This document shows, in pieces, positions 12,124 to 24,604 of a stretch of 64,000 bases of DNA. Position numbers and translations under genes: made by a program. Origin of the DNA: Paraspadella gotoi (taxonomy: Eukaryota; Chaetognatha); contig CM119268.1 of the NCBI GenBank assembly GCA_051294375.1, positions 15,687,103-15,751,102 on the forward strand, written 5' to 3'. Below the pieces are notes generated by a model. That model ran no database searches. It was not told where the DNA came from and saw nothing but the letters and a program-made list of their open reading frames with translations. Every line of letters begins with the position of its first letter. The stretch's first letter is position 1.

Positions 12124-12754
12124 CTTCGTTGTGAATCTATTTCTTATAAATTTGATGACTTGACGAATTCAAATTTTATTTTTATTATACGTATTTCTTG
12201 AGGCCGACTTGACGCTTTGAATCGTTATTTTTATTCTGCGTTCTTTTTATTTAGCAGTTTACGTTTAAACATGCATTACGAAACATAAAATTAGGCAAAA
12301 GATTGTGCCGATTATGTAGTTTTTTTAATGCTTTGTCTCGCAATTATTTTTTTTCTTTTCCTCTTTTTCAGAGCAAATTGATAAACCAACCTCGTCGCTA
12401 AGGAGCTCCGATCGGTTTGGGTTCGTGTCGTGTTTAGCACGTTGCTAAGTGAATTCGGGCTCTTAGACTTTAATCGCGATAGTCTTTTGTTCAGGGATTG
12501 TAAATATAACTGTTACTAGGGGCGTCAAAGTATTTAAAAAATGAAAAAAGTGGCTCTTGTAATTCGACAAAATAGCATCTGCATTCTGCTTCACATTTGC
12601 GGAATAATTAAATTTACCAAACGTTGAATGGGAAAAATTTCCATAATAGTAAAAATTATTTTAGATGAAAACGAGAGAGGGGTATGCAAATTATGAAATC
12701 GAGAAGATATTTAGAAACGGAACTAAAGCCGAACAAGTTATTTTTTGGTAATTA

Positions 12755-13698
12755 CCCCGTGAGCCAAATCCGATGATACGAAAGAAACCACTGCCGTACT
12801 TTACTGATTTGAGATAGACTTATTCAGATTTTTTTAAATGATAAATAACTACTTAACGTTTTTTGTGTATAAATTTTATTTTAATCAATTATTATTAACA
12901 ACTTCAAATCTATTTTCTCACAAAGATAGTAAAATCGCCAAATTGTCGGCAAATCGTATTTGTTAAAAATCGATTGCAATGAATAATTTTGTTTTAAGTT
13001 TTTATGGCAGTGTTACAGGTATATTGGTTTTTTTTTTTGCTCACTATTAAGTTTATAAAGCTTTTGGTTCCTGAGAGAATGACGCTCTAGCCTTTATTCA
13101 AATAATTCTAGCTGGCTGACTAAGAAATTTTCAAGACTGCTTTTTTTTGCCAAAAGATTATTGGCAAGACGAAGATGTCTATTCACTGCCTATAATTAGC
13201 TTGTCCTATATTGAAAAACTAAAGAAAAAATTGGTAGTTTAAGCTCGATAAAGTGACCAGTAAATCACAGCATCCGCTGCATAAAAGTTTTTTACCTTAA
13301 TTTTTCAAGAAAAATCAGTTCAAGAAGAGGGGATATTCCTTAGCTATCCTGAGGTTCCAAACTGTAAAATCTTATTTTTTTCTTTTGGTGATTTAGAACT
13401 AGAAAGTTTTGTAAGCAGAAACCAAATTTGTTATAAGCATTCAACTTTTGTAATAGTAAAAAATTAGAGCTGCTTTTGGAAAAGATTTTTTGCTCCATGA
13501 AGAATAATTTTTTCTTGCGATGCCGAGTTTTTTGTACTGGTTTTGATAGCATTTTGAGAATGTTTTAAAGTGTTTTTAAGCAATGTTTTGAACTTTTTAA
13601 TGATTTTTCTTTCAATTGGTATTATAATTTTTTCTTATTGGCATATAGTTTATGTATAATTAATTTTTCTTTCGTATCATCGGATTTGGCTCACGGGG
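12755..13698. mobile_element. TA-flanked TIR element, about 0.94 kb
   Basis: The terminal inverted repeats read CCCCGTGAGCCAAATCCGAT on the left and its complement on the right, about 30 bp each (left 12,755-12,787; right about 13,668-13,698). Both ends are flanked by TA. TA target duplication plus short TIRs fits a non-autonomous Tc1/mariner-type element. No transposase is visible. Confidence 0.75.
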
Positions 13699-13778
13699 TA
13701 GAAAACAAATTTAAGGGATCGGCGTTTCCAAGGTCGTAACACTTATCAGTTATTATATCTCATCTCGGATTATTGTGT

Positions 13779-13782
<4 letters not shown>

Positions 13783-13831
<49 letters not shown>

Positions 13832-13835
13832 TTTT

Positions 13836-13908
<73 letters not shown>

Positions 13909-13943
13909 TTTTCTCTATCTCTCTCTATGATTTTCTCTCTCTT

Positions 13944-14041
<98 letters not shown>

Positions 14042-14054
14042 ATTTCTCTCCCTT
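13783..14054. repeat. (CTTT)n then (CT)n microsatellite block
   Basis: (TTTC)n at about 13,783-13,829 is followed by two long (CT)n runs at about 13,840-13,905 and 13,951-14,036. Poly-Ser/Leu frames across it are artefacts. Confidence 0.95.
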
Positions 14055-14279
14055 CTTTCTCTCATTTAATTTTTTTTAATTTTTCTGTCTTATTTTTTAC
14101 CTCAAAACGTAGAATCAGGTTTTTGGTAATTTCGCGTCATTGTTCGTCAAATACGTAAATCATGAAAACTGATCATCGTACTTTAACTCGTCAATTCATA
14201 AAGTTTCAAAAATTTTACGAACTCCTCTTCCTTATCTTTTGAGACTTTTGTCAACAAGTAAAACCTCAAAAGTTATTTG

Positions 14280-14280
<1 letters not shown>

Positions 14281-14366
<86 letters not shown>
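14281..14366. repeat. (CT)n microsatellite
   Basis: An almost pure CT tract with one TTC break, in the spacer upstream of the first SLC22-like gene. Confidence 0.95.
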
Positions 14367-14367
<1 letters not shown>

Positions 14368-15463
14368 TTTATTCTTGCCTTCCTCTACTCTCAAAACAAA
14401 CATACAAAAATAAAATTCAGGTGTGCAAACAAATCCTAACGATAATAATTAATGAAAGATACGAATAAAAAATATACATGTATGTAATCAGAAATCGTTC
14501 ACGAAATTACATTTTTAAAAACATTTAATCCTCCAAGTTTTTTTCACGTAATCATTATCTACGTATTCAAAAAAAAAAAAATTACATAATAGTGAAGCAA
14601 ACGAGCTTGAATTGAAGGAGCTAGAATCTTGTAAAATCTACAAAAGTATTAAACAAGTTAGCTATCATTACTTGCCGAATTATGTTAGCTATGTTAGCTA
14701 ACTATAACAGGCATTGAACATCGCCTCTGCTCCGGGTTTTATTTTATTTTCGCACAAAAATACAGACGAAACAAAAACTTTTCTCGCGCAAATCAAATTG
14801 ATTTTTGTTTACTCTTTTGCCCGAAAAAACGGAAATAATGAAATTAAGTCCTGGCTTTCGAGTCGGAAACTATTAACGGATTAATTATTAACAATTTGTC
14901 TAATTTTGTTTTTATTGACGACGAATCGGGTTCGCTGAATTTCTTTCATTTTTGTGTTCCCGATTTTATAATTCAATCCGAGAGCATTTTTCGCTCTTTT
15001 CTCTTCTAGATTCGTTTATCACTGTCAGCCCGTTTGTCGATTTATAAGGATAAATAAGAGAAAAATAAAGCGTATTTATATTACATATAAAGTAGTACTT
15101 TTCACTATTATTGATTCAAAAATTAATAGATAATTAAAATTAGGAAGACGTCATATGCCCTATGAATTTTTTTAAAAAAAGAAAGACTTTTTCTTTCAGC
15201 TTGTGGGATATCAGAAAAAACCCACAGTCTAACGGCCTTTTACGAATTTCTTTTCTTTTCCAATGATATTGAAAAAAGAGAGTAGAAATCTCTCTCGAAC
15301 AAAAAATCCTAAATCAAAAGCGTAAAAAAAACAAAGCACACCCAATAAAAAAAAAATCCTTCCTTCAAGGTTAATTAATATAAAATAGTGGTATAGAAAT
15401 TCGATTTTTCCCCCCTCCAGAACCACCAACAAACAAAAAACAATACATACATACATTACAAAA

Positions 15464-15993
15464 ATGACCTCAAAATCGCCGAAATCTGATGGCGTCGAAG
15501 GGCGGGAAGTGAGCGTTTCTTTTCTCCATGGTGACGCCGCTGCTGACGCCGACGCCGCCGCCGCCGCAGAATCGACGCCCGACTTTGACCTCGACGAAAA
15601 TCTTCTCCATCTCGGTGTGAAAGGTTTCTACCCTTCCGGTCTCTACCTCATCGTCTCCTTCTTCATCTTTCTTTCACCCTGCATCTACTTGTCGGCTCAC
15701 GTGAGCTCTCACACGCCGGAGCATCACTGCCGCGTACCGGAAGGCGCCGAGGTCAACCGGAGTTTGCCGATCGTGACTGACTCTTTGGGAATCGAATCCT
15801 TCGCCAGCTGCGAAATGTTTCATCCCAACGATACTTTCGAGGTAGAAAAGGATAATATAAATGTTTTTTTACCCACCCGCTATCTACTGGGTGTTTATAA
15901 TGGAAACAATTTGTGACAAATGTAAGAGTGGCCTTTATGGAAAGTTGGGAAGATTCTTTAGTAAAAGTTAAATAATTTTTAAATAATTTTTTT

Positions 15994-16030
<37 letters not shown>

Positions 16031-18197
16031 GGAAATTCCCTACACCCTCCCCGCCTCCTCCTCCCCATCCCCGCCCAACGCCACCTCACGCCGCATCATC
16101 TCCTGCGATCGAGGTTGGGAATACAAAGACGTCGTTCCCGGAGAAACTGTCGTGGCCGACTTCGATCTCGTCTGTTCCGACAGATGGATGTCTGGATTTT
16201 CCACCTCCATCTTCAACATCGGTCAGGCCTGCGGGGCGATACTGGTAATTGTTACGAGCTTTGCACAATGCTCAGGTTCGTTGCGCGGGGAGACCTCATA
16301 TTCACAAGGTCCCGGGTTCAATCCTGACCTAGAAATCTTCAAGGCTGTCCTTTGTCGACTTGGGGGCTGTGACAAACCGCAAAGCCCTGTGAAGCGTTTA
16401 ATTTATGGCAACTTGTTGTCTTCAACCCATTTAGCGCCTTATATTCATGTTTAGGTGCTTTTATTCATATCAAGTTAATGAAACAGATGCAGAAAACAAT
16501 ACAAAAGGAACGAATGAAAGAGAAAGGTTTTAAGTTACTGTTATATGGTTCACTTGTTGATCTTTTCTCCTTTTACTTCTCCACGACCGTTTCCACTTCA
16601 GGTGCAGCCCCTCGGCGACCGATTCGGCCGCAAGTGGATGATGGTCGCGTCCTCCTTCGGCATGGGGTTGACGGGGATCTTGACGGCTACCGTCGTCGAC
16701 GGAGCGTTGTCGTTCATCGCGCTTAAGTTCGTGATGGGGGCGTTCTTCGCGGGCTTCCTTCTCTCCACCTTCGTAATGCAGATCGAACTCTACGCGGCCA
16801 AACACAGGATGTGGGCGGGTAGGATTTGGAATTGTGGTTGTGACAGGATGTGGGCACTTGGGCAGTTGGGAATCTCAGAGTGATAAGAATATAAAAATAT
16901 AAAAATTATTCATTCATTCAAAAACGTCTTGGTAACTTTTAATAGTCCCTCAATGCTCTTTCAATTTTCCTCTCGCAGGAATGGTTGTTGAACCAATCTG
17001 GGGATTGGGATCGGCCGCCGTTGGCCTAGTGGCCTGGCTGTTTCCTCAATGGCGCCACTTCTCTCTCGCCATCTCCATTCCTCTCTTTCTCTCTCTCTTC
17101 GTTATTCCCATCTTCCCACCCGATTCCCTCCCTTGGCTCATGGTCAATCAGAAGCACGACAAGGCGAGGGAGTATTTGGAGAAGAAGCTGGAGGCCAAGG
17201 GCAAGAAGCTGATAACCTTGAAGGAGCCTCTAGAGAAAAAGGCGTCAAAAGTACGAACAGTGGAAGCTGAATCGCCTCGAGTGATGCTGTCCGATTTCCA
17301 AGTCATCAAACAACTCGTAATCTTCGCTTTCGTCTCAACCGTCAATTCTCTCGTTTACTACGCACTATCATTGATGGCTACCGATCTGTCTGGAGACAGA
17401 AACCTTTCCCTATTTTTGTCCGGAGTTGTAGAGGTGAGGTTTACATATGTAAAATAACTCACAACGTTTCAAATTATCTTCAAATTATCTTCTTCAGATT
17501 CCAGGCTATACCTTGGCTGGCGTTGCTTTGCACTTCATGGGTCGAAGGGGACCGACGGTTTTGTTCCATGTTCTCGTCGGAATCTTTATGGCGATCGTGG
17601 CTTCGATCCAAATCTTTGCTCCCACGCCTATCCCTAATAGTCTCGACATATTTTCACAGGTCGCCAATTTACAGGTTTTCTCAATTTACTCAGTAAATGA
17701 AGAAACGCCAATGTCGTTTTATGGCAGATCTGCTATTTCGGTGCAAAACTCGCCATTTCCGGATCTTATGCCATCATCTTCCTCTACGTTCCGGAAATCT
17801 TCCCAACTAATGTCAGAAGTACCAGCGTCGGACTCGTCGACGCAGTTGCAAGATTAGGGGGAGTCGTTGCGCCGTATTCCAGTTATTTAGGATCAGTAAG
17901 AAAAACAAGAATTAATACTTATGTCAATTAGTGAAAAGTAGTCCTAAAGTTAAACATTTCCCTTACAAGGTGAGCCACCCAGCCGTCCCCGTATTTGTCT
18001 TCGCTGTACTCGCCCTCCTCTCTGCCATCCTCATACTCTTCCTCCCCGAATGTCACAACGAGACGCTGCCCGACACTCTGGAGGACCTCAAGTACCTCGT
18101 GAATGGGACGAGATTCTGGAACATGATGGGAGTGAGGAAAAGGAGGAGAATCAGAGGCTCAAAAAGGGAAGTTGTGTTAGGAGATACCGGGGTTTGA
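15464..18197 (+). CDS. SLC22-family (organic ion/carnitine type) transporter, copy 1
   Basis: Seven exons join in phase: 15464-15841, 16032-16244, 16602-16818, 16979-17433, 17498-17659, 17728-17895 and 17970-18197, giving about 606 aa. This is a plasma-membrane carrier of the major facilitator superfamily. The SLC22 pattern is clear: TM1 in exon 1, a large cysteine-bearing extracellular loop, VADFDLVCSDRW before TM2, then the MFS signature LGDRFGRKW in exon 3. Later come LFVPDSLPW-like and PTNVRSTSVGL segments and an ILFLPECHNETLPDTLEDL region followed by a basic cytoplasmic tail. SLC22 members exchange organic cations, anions, zwitterions or carnitine. The substrate cannot be read from sequence. 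The Ala/Asp-rich N-terminus is unusual for the family and is shared with copy 2. Intron 1 ends in a CT microsatellite serving as the pyrimidine tract, and intron 2 contains a SINE. Confidence 0.93.
15995..16029. repeat. (CT)n microsatellite forming a splice-acceptor pyrimidine tract
   Basis: The (CT)n run goes straight into TCTAG|GAAATT, the acceptor of exon 2 of the first SLC22-like gene. Confidence 0.9.
16256..16455 (+). repeat. tRNA-derived SINE in an SLC22 intron
   Basis: It carries a good B box (GGGTTCAATCC at about 16,314-16,324) and a 3' end CCCATTTAGCGCCTTATATTC that matches the tail of the SINE at 35.76 kb (CCACTTAGCGCCTTATCAAC). It lies wholly within intron 2 of SLC22 copy 1. Confidence 0.7.
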
Positions 18198-19248
18198 ATA
18201 GAAGAGTGGGGAAAAGTAGTTGATATAAGTGTTAAGTATTTAATTTTTAGGGGATTTTGATAAATTTACCGTATTTAATTGGAGATTGTACTTTAAAGAA
18301 ACGTCATAACTGCATGTTTAGCATTTAGCACAATGTCAAATCATTGTAACAATTATTTACACTACTTAGAGATTTCATTTCCTAAAAATTTGGTCCTTAG
18401 TAAAGTATTAAAAAACTAGTTACTTTTGTTACTATTTTATTATTTTTTGGTTGCAGTTTAATGCCTTTTCAATTTCTTTTTTTGAAAATCTCATTTAGGT
18501 CATGTGATTTACATTTACATCTAGATCTCTAAAATGGTTGAAAAAAACATGAGAACGCTAAATCTGTAATGTTTTTTTTAATTTTTTTTAAAATGAGCAA
18601 TTCACGTTCTTGTGATAGTCAATGAAATATAAGTACTACTATTATGAAATTATCCCTTTATTCAATAAAAAAAGCTATGTTGCCTTTGACTTTGGAGAGG
18701 CTATTATGGGTTGAGATCTCCATCTTTCTTACATGGACCATTCAATCAGAAAAATTATTGACGCATATATTTTTTGATGAATTTTGAATTTTTCTAAAAA
18801 ATTGTATTTTAAAAAAATGTTTTTGGTATTTTTGATATTCAACCTTTTTGCAACCCTTAAGAAATTTTTAGAATAAATAAGAAGCAGTAAAAAATAAAGT
18901 TAATAAATACATTTCCATTGACATTACAGGCATGCCTTTACATGATTTTCATTTTTGAAAGCATTCTTACTTTTACTTAAAAATGCTATTCGTAATTGGA
19001 ACCCAGCTTATAAAAAAGGTATTTTGTCTGTTACAGCAATTTATTTTAAGTCAGTCACTATTGATGTTGTACCAATAAGATAGACTTGTCGCCTTATTTT
19101 TCTAACTTCATGAAAATTTACACAAAATTATATATTGTGTATCATTGCAAACCAATTCCATAATCTTCAATTTTCCGGATGGACAATTTTTTGTAGATTG
19201 AAGTAAGCAAAAACTTGTGTGACGTTTTTCGAAAAGTGAAAGCAGCAA
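18198..19248. other. Spacer between the two SLC22-like genes
   Basis: About 1.05 kb of AT-rich DNA. AATAAA-type signals near 18.66 kb could end transcript 1. Nothing else is recognised. Confidence 0.6.
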
Positions 19249-22200
19249 ATGTCGTCCAAGGGGAAAGTTTATGAAGGCTTTGAGGCGGCAGAACCCAATG
19301 GTTTTACCGACGCTGCAACAGATGCAGCCAACGCCGCTGCAGAAGATGCCGGTCCCGATTTCGATCTTGATCAAAACTTGGTACATCTCGGCGTGAAAGG
19401 ACTCTATCCTACGGGTCTCTATCTCGTCATCGCCTTTTTCATCTTCCTTTCCCCGAGTCTCTACCTCTCTGGTCACGTCAACTCCGAAACGCCCGTCCAC
19501 CGGTGCCGCCTTCCGGAAGAGGCCGACCTCAACAGAAGCATTCCTGTCGAGACAGACGCTGCCGGAGTTGAAGTCTTCGCCAGATGCGAATTGTTTCATC
19601 CGAACGATACTTGGGAGGTCAATACTATTTTTTGGGAGATTCCTTAAATTCCCCCTTTTCGCAATCGTCATCATTATCTTCTTATTCGCCTTCATCATCT
19701 ACTTTAGCCGTATATGTAAAAATGTAAATAATTACGGTGACAACTTAACATCCCGAAATTTTTCTTCGTCACGATTCTGAGGACAACGAATACCTTGGAC
19801 AAGTCTCCATCACTCTTAGGACTCGGTTTCATTATGAACGATTCAGACGCTTTTCTAAACTTACCACGTATTCAATCTTTAAATTTCAATCTTCACGCTC
19901 TATACTAATTAATTCATTCATCGCAAATAACCTCAATTTCTCGAATAGGATTTCGCCTTCGCCTCACCCAACGCTTCCGCCCGCCGTCGCGTCCCTTGCG
20001 ATCGAGGGTGGGAGTACTTGGATGTGGATCCGGGAACAACCGTCGTGGTCGAATTCGATCTCGTCTGTTCGGACGGATGGATGGCCGGATTCGCCACAGC
20101 CATTTTTAGCATCGGGGAAGCCTGCGGAGGCATGATGGTGAGAAGCCTGCGTCGGGTTGGGAGGACATTTTAAGTCGAATTTATGGGGTTTTTAATTAAA
20201 ATTAATTTATAATTTAAACTGAGTTTTTAGGAAGGGATGTCAATAAAATCGAGAAAGAAAAACTAGGTCGAGAAAACATTTAAAAACTTTTATTAAAAGG
20301 AAAGTTAAATTCTTACCGTTTTTAACACGAACCAATTTCTAGGTTCAACCGCTCGGCGATCGATTCGGCAGAAAGTGGATGATGCTGGGGACCACCATCG
20401 GAATTGGATTGTCCGGGGTCTTGTCGGCAACGGTGGCCAACGGGGCTTTGTCATATCTCGCTCTCAAATTTGTCTTGGGCGTTTTCTTCGCGGGATTCCT
20501 GCTGACCGGCTTCGTCATGCAACTCGAACTTTACGCCGCTAAACATAGGATGTGGGCCGGTATGGTTTTTGGCAAGTGGTTGTGAACGGGGCGATGATAG
20601 AGGCGTCGATTGAGAACATGGGGGGAAAGATTATTCCGGGCCCCATTCTAGGCTCACTCAAACCTCTAATTCTCAAGGGATGCTGTCTGGGCCTCTATGG
20701 GGACTGGGATCGGCCGCGGTTGGTCTAATGGCCTGGCTTCTCCCTCAGTGGCGCCATTACACTCTCGCGACATCAATTCCGTTTTTTTTCTCCATCTTCG
20801 TCATCTTTATCTTTCCTGCCGACTCTCTTCCGTGGCTCATGGTCAATAGGAGGCACGAGGAAGTTGAAGATTATTTGGAGCGAAAGCTGGAGGTGACTTC
20901 CGAGTAAGTTACACAAAACCCCTACCGTTACGCCAGTAATCCTTTTTTTTCAATCACAGGACAAAGGCAAAAAATTAATCAGAATCTCTTCGCTGGAGCC
21001 TCTGCAAAAGAAACCGATCCCGGAACTCGTCGTCGAGAACAAGTGGAGGATGATGACAAACTTTCACGTAATCAAACAGCTCGTGATCTTCTCCTTCGTT
21101 TCAACCGTCAATTCGCTCGTTTTTTACGCGTTGACGTTAATGTCGACAGATTTGTCTGGGGATAGGAACGTCTCTCTATTTCTGGCCGGAGTCGTCGAGG
21201 CGAGTTTGTAAAACGAAATATATATTTTCACTTTGCAATGAATAAGTTTTAACAGGATAAACTATACCAAGTAATCTTATATCGCAGTCATACGTCTAAG
21301 GGAAGGGAAATAAATCACATTCAATTGTAGTTGTTTTGAGTCGAACTGATCAGAGACAAGGTCATCTGTGATTGCAGCAAATTGTTAATAAGGGATAACA
21401 GTATATCAAAGCCGTTTTTATTTAAATACATAAATTCCAATAATTGTAAAGTGAATTAGAGGCCCGAAGTTCTTGCCCTTCTTTAATCGTGAAACTCTTT
21501 TTCGATAATTTCGTGATTTAATTCAAAGAGTAACAGTCGTTTCTGGGTTGAAATTATAAATGGTTACTTATTACTTATTTTTCTTTGTTACCGATTCAGC
21601 CTCATTCTTAAAGACGATTATATTAGCGATTGACCTGATGGATGAATATTCTTTAATATCTGCAGATCCCAGGCTCCATCTTAGCGGTTTCAGCCCTTCA
21701 TTTCATGGGTCGACGAGGACCGACGGTTTTGTTCCACGTTCTCGTCGGCGTCTTCATGACCATCGTGGCCTCCATCCAAATCTTGGGCCCAACGCCACTC
21801 CCAAAGAGTCTTGACGTATTCTCTCAGGTCATTGCCAATAAAATTATTGCTTTTTTTTGATTTTGTGTAATTACTTTATGTAGTTTTAACGTCTAATATA
21901 ACTCCCATGAACTCGTTAAATACTTTTTTATATTAATACAAATGATTTAGAAAAAAAACAAACTTGAAAAGCATTCACGCATCGTTTTTGCGAATAAAAG
22001 AAATGAAATGGGAAGAGAATGTTTTTTTTTCGTTGAGCTACGGCCCACCACTTGGTGGCAGCGGCGAGATTCGAACCCACCCCTCGCCTCGATCCTCAAC
22101 TAAATTACTATGCTTTCTTACGTACATATCAGATTTGCTATTTCGCGGCCAAGCTCACCATCGCGAGTTCTTACTCCGTAGTCTTCCTCTTCGTACCGGA

Positions 22201-23037
22201 AGTGTTCCCCACCAACATCCGCAGCACTAGCGTTGGACTCATCGACGCCATCGCTAGATTAGGAGGCGTCGTCGCGCCGTACTCCAGTTACTTGGCGGCG
22301 GTGAGTGTGAAGAAGAGAGAAAGAGAGAGAGAGATAGAGAGAGAGATAGGGAGGAATACTTCTTTAGGGGACTTTTGCGGCGTTTATATGAGACGGTAAG
22401 TAAAATGTACATAGGGTAATGTGTGTGTAAATGTAAACAAAGAAAGCAAAAGAAAAATTAATGAGAGGCACATCAACAACATGCGTCAAACTGAAATTTG
22501 TCGAAAATCAAAGTTGATCTCATGTGAGATAATCTAGTCGCAAGGCCTTTTGAAGCCAGTGACCACACCGATCGGACGAGAGTAAACTTGGCGTGGCTGC
22601 TCCCATTCTTTTGAAAATTTAATTAGAATTTATTAGGAACGATGAAAAAAATTATTCTTTTATTCAATTACTAAGCTTTGGTCAGACTATTTCATTTCAC
22701 TAAGGCGACCCTCCTCCTAACCCCACCCTTTGTTCAGGCGAGTCACCCATCCGTTCCCGTCTTCATCTTCGCCGTTCTTTCCTTCATCTCCGCGATCCTC
22801 ATCCTCTTCCTCCCCGAATGTCACAACGAGACGCTGCCCTCCCCCACCACTCTGGACGACCTCAAGTATCTCATCGAAGGCACGAGGTTTTGGAACATGA
22901 GGGGAGTGAGGAAGAGGAAGAGGATCAGAGGGTCGAAGAGGGAGGTGGAGGTGGGAGAGAGTGGGCTTGACATTTTAATGATTGTGGAATGGAAGAATAA
23001 CTTGTTGATATTTGTATTAACAAGTACTTCTTTTTAG
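19249..23037 (+). CDS. SLC22-family transporter, copy 2
   Basis: Tandem paralogue of the gene at 15.5 kb. Eight exons: 19249-19617, 19949-20137, 20343-20559, 20678-20892, 20960-21199, 21666-21827, 22133-22300 and 22738-23037, giving about 619 aa. Exon lengths 217, 162 and 168 are identical to copy 1. Exon 4 of copy 1 is split in two here by a 67-bp intron after KLE. The intron after 21,199 starts with GC (GAG|GCGAGT) where copy 1 has GAG|GTGAGG. Family marks are FDLVCSDGW, LGDRFGRKW, LPWLMVN, PTNIRSTSVGL and FLPECHNETLP. The C-terminal tail is longer than in copy 1 and ends in a hydrophobic stretch (LLIFVLTSTSF). Substrate unknown; divergence between copies suggests different substrates or expression. 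Confidence 0.93.
22040..22108 (-). repeat. tRNA-related fragment
   Basis: On the minus strand this reads GGGTTCGAATCTCGCCGC, a good B-box-like sequence, near GTAGCTCAAC. The parts are in the wrong order for a complete tRNA, so I read it as a SINE or tRNA-derived remnant in an intron of SLC22 copy 2. Confidence 0.4.
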
Positions 23038-23486
23038 ATTTCTATCGGCGCTTGACGTTATTTTCATACAGATTAGTTTTTAAGAATTTTATTTTTTAAT
23101 TTTTTTCGTTGTTTGAACAATGCTTCGTGGAATAATTAGCTTTTTTTATGAACAAGATTTAATTTTTTAAATTCTTATTATTTTTGTTTATTTTTATTTT
23201 TGTCTATTTATTTTATTATGCTTTTACCTGATCAATGAGAAATTTTACCATATTATATGCCTCTATTCAAAATTAGACTTGATTCCTTCTTTTAACAAAG
23301 CGAGCCAGACAGACAATCATATTTATAAAAAAATTCCTTGACGACAGCTTTTTTATATTTTTTAAAGCAGCTCGGCTTTTTTTTTTAATAGTCAATCCGA
23401 TTTGTTTATTCCATCATCATCATGATTCCAAGATTCCATGTCGATCTTTTTATTCATTTTTGGGGCAGGTCTCGTGTCGTCTCTCT

Positions 23487-23972
23487 TCATTTGAGCCTCG
23501 TCATATCGAGATTGGAAAAAAAATTGTTTGACCGCGACACGAAAATCTTTTTTGACGGCTGATTCGTTCCGGCCACAAAGTTGGAAATCAAATCCTAAAA
23601 GAAAGATGGATTGGAATCGTATTTTTTGAACCCTTATTCTGGAATGAGTTAAAAGTACAAACAAAAGTTAACGTCCCAAAAGTCTTTTAAATTAAAACAT
23701 GCCAATTCATTCAGAAAATTGTACTACAATTTCAAAAAATCTGACTGGAAACGGGATTTGCCTCGGGCCGACGAAAACNNNNNNNNNNTTGTACTACAAT
23801 TTCAGCATATCTGACTGGAAACGGGATTTGCCTCGGGGCGACGAAAACCTCTGTCTTCAAACTCTTCTCCGCTGAAATGAAAAATGATCGATAATCGGTC
23901 GGACAAATACGTACATTTCCCGTTGCGGTGGACCACTGGTCCACTGTGGGTCTTAGCGCACCCCGAGGCCAT
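23487..23972 (-). CDS. Possible small gene interrupted by an assembly gap
   Basis: A tentative model. Exon 1 (about 23915-23972) starts MASGCAKTHSGP and ends AAAT|GTACGT. Exon 2 begins at 23871 after TTTCAG and reads SEKSLKTEVFVAPRQIPFP, in phase. A last exon from about 23595 could read DLISNFVAGTNQPSKK and stop near 23487. A second frame through the same exon stays open to 23392, so the end is undecided. The region 23.72-23.85 kb holds two near-identical 60-bp stretches either side of a 10-N gap, so the assembly is doubtful here. No family recognised. Confidence 0.3.
23779..23788. other. Assembly gap (10 N) flanked by a duplicated stretch
   Basis: About 60 bp containing TTGTACTACAATTTCA and GACTGGAAACGGGATTTGCC occurs on both sides with a few differences. 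A collapsed or mis-joined overlap is likelier than a real tandem duplication. Confidence 0.9.
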
Positions 23973-24604
23973 TGGTATCTTCAACCACAACAATAATCTT
24001 CGTTCAATTTGAAATTTCAAGAGGCGAAAGAATAAACAGAGACTAAACAATACTAATAACAAGAGAGACTGACAGTCAGACGGACTTACCGAAAATAACA
24101 ACCCCAAACCGCTGTGACCTCAACATGAACTTCACGTCCTTCGTAAAAAAAAATCGTTGAACCAAAACTAAAAATCACTGCATTTCGCTGACCACGAAAC
24201 CTTAGCTCTGTCATTGACGTTTAATAAAATTAACTAAGGTTTATTAAGTAGTGAAGACAAATTTTTAGATTGACAATGTTTATCACGAAAGCAAAGACAG
24301 AAATGATGACGAACAATGAAGACAAAAGAGACAATTATTTATATTTAACTATTCAATTATATTTTAAAAAACTTTGTTCGAGAGAGTGATCCCGACCGTC
24401 GACTCCTTGGTCTGTCCCCGTTGGTCATTGGTTACCCCGAAGTTGGAGATTGGTCAGCTTCAATCGAACCAATCACGTCACGAGGCTGACCAAGTTTGTC
24501 TCTTGGTCCATTCCGTTTATGCCATCCTCGCCTTTAATGACCAACTCTTATCTAACCAAATTCAATCCGATCCGTTCGAAACCGCCTCACTCTCCCGTCT
24601 CGCC

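Larger units (their letters stand above)
12124..15463. other. Gene-free spacer between PACRG and the first SLC22 gene
   Basis: The two flanking genes diverge from this spacer. It contains a TIR element (12,755-13,698) and two microsatellite blocks (13.78-14.05 and 14.28-14.37 kb). The rest is AT-rich with no coding exon I can support. The open frames at 13.3 and 15.2-15.5 kb lack splice or homology support. Confidence 0.7.

Noticed and set aside
13773-14069. Long Ser/Leu open frames over CT and CTTT repeats
   Set aside because: Dinucleotide and tetranucleotide repeats stay open in some frames by construction; there is no start context, splice signal or homology.
22040-22108. A functional tRNA gene on the minus strand
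   Set aside because: The B-box-like part precedes the A-box-like part and no full cloverleaf can be drawn.
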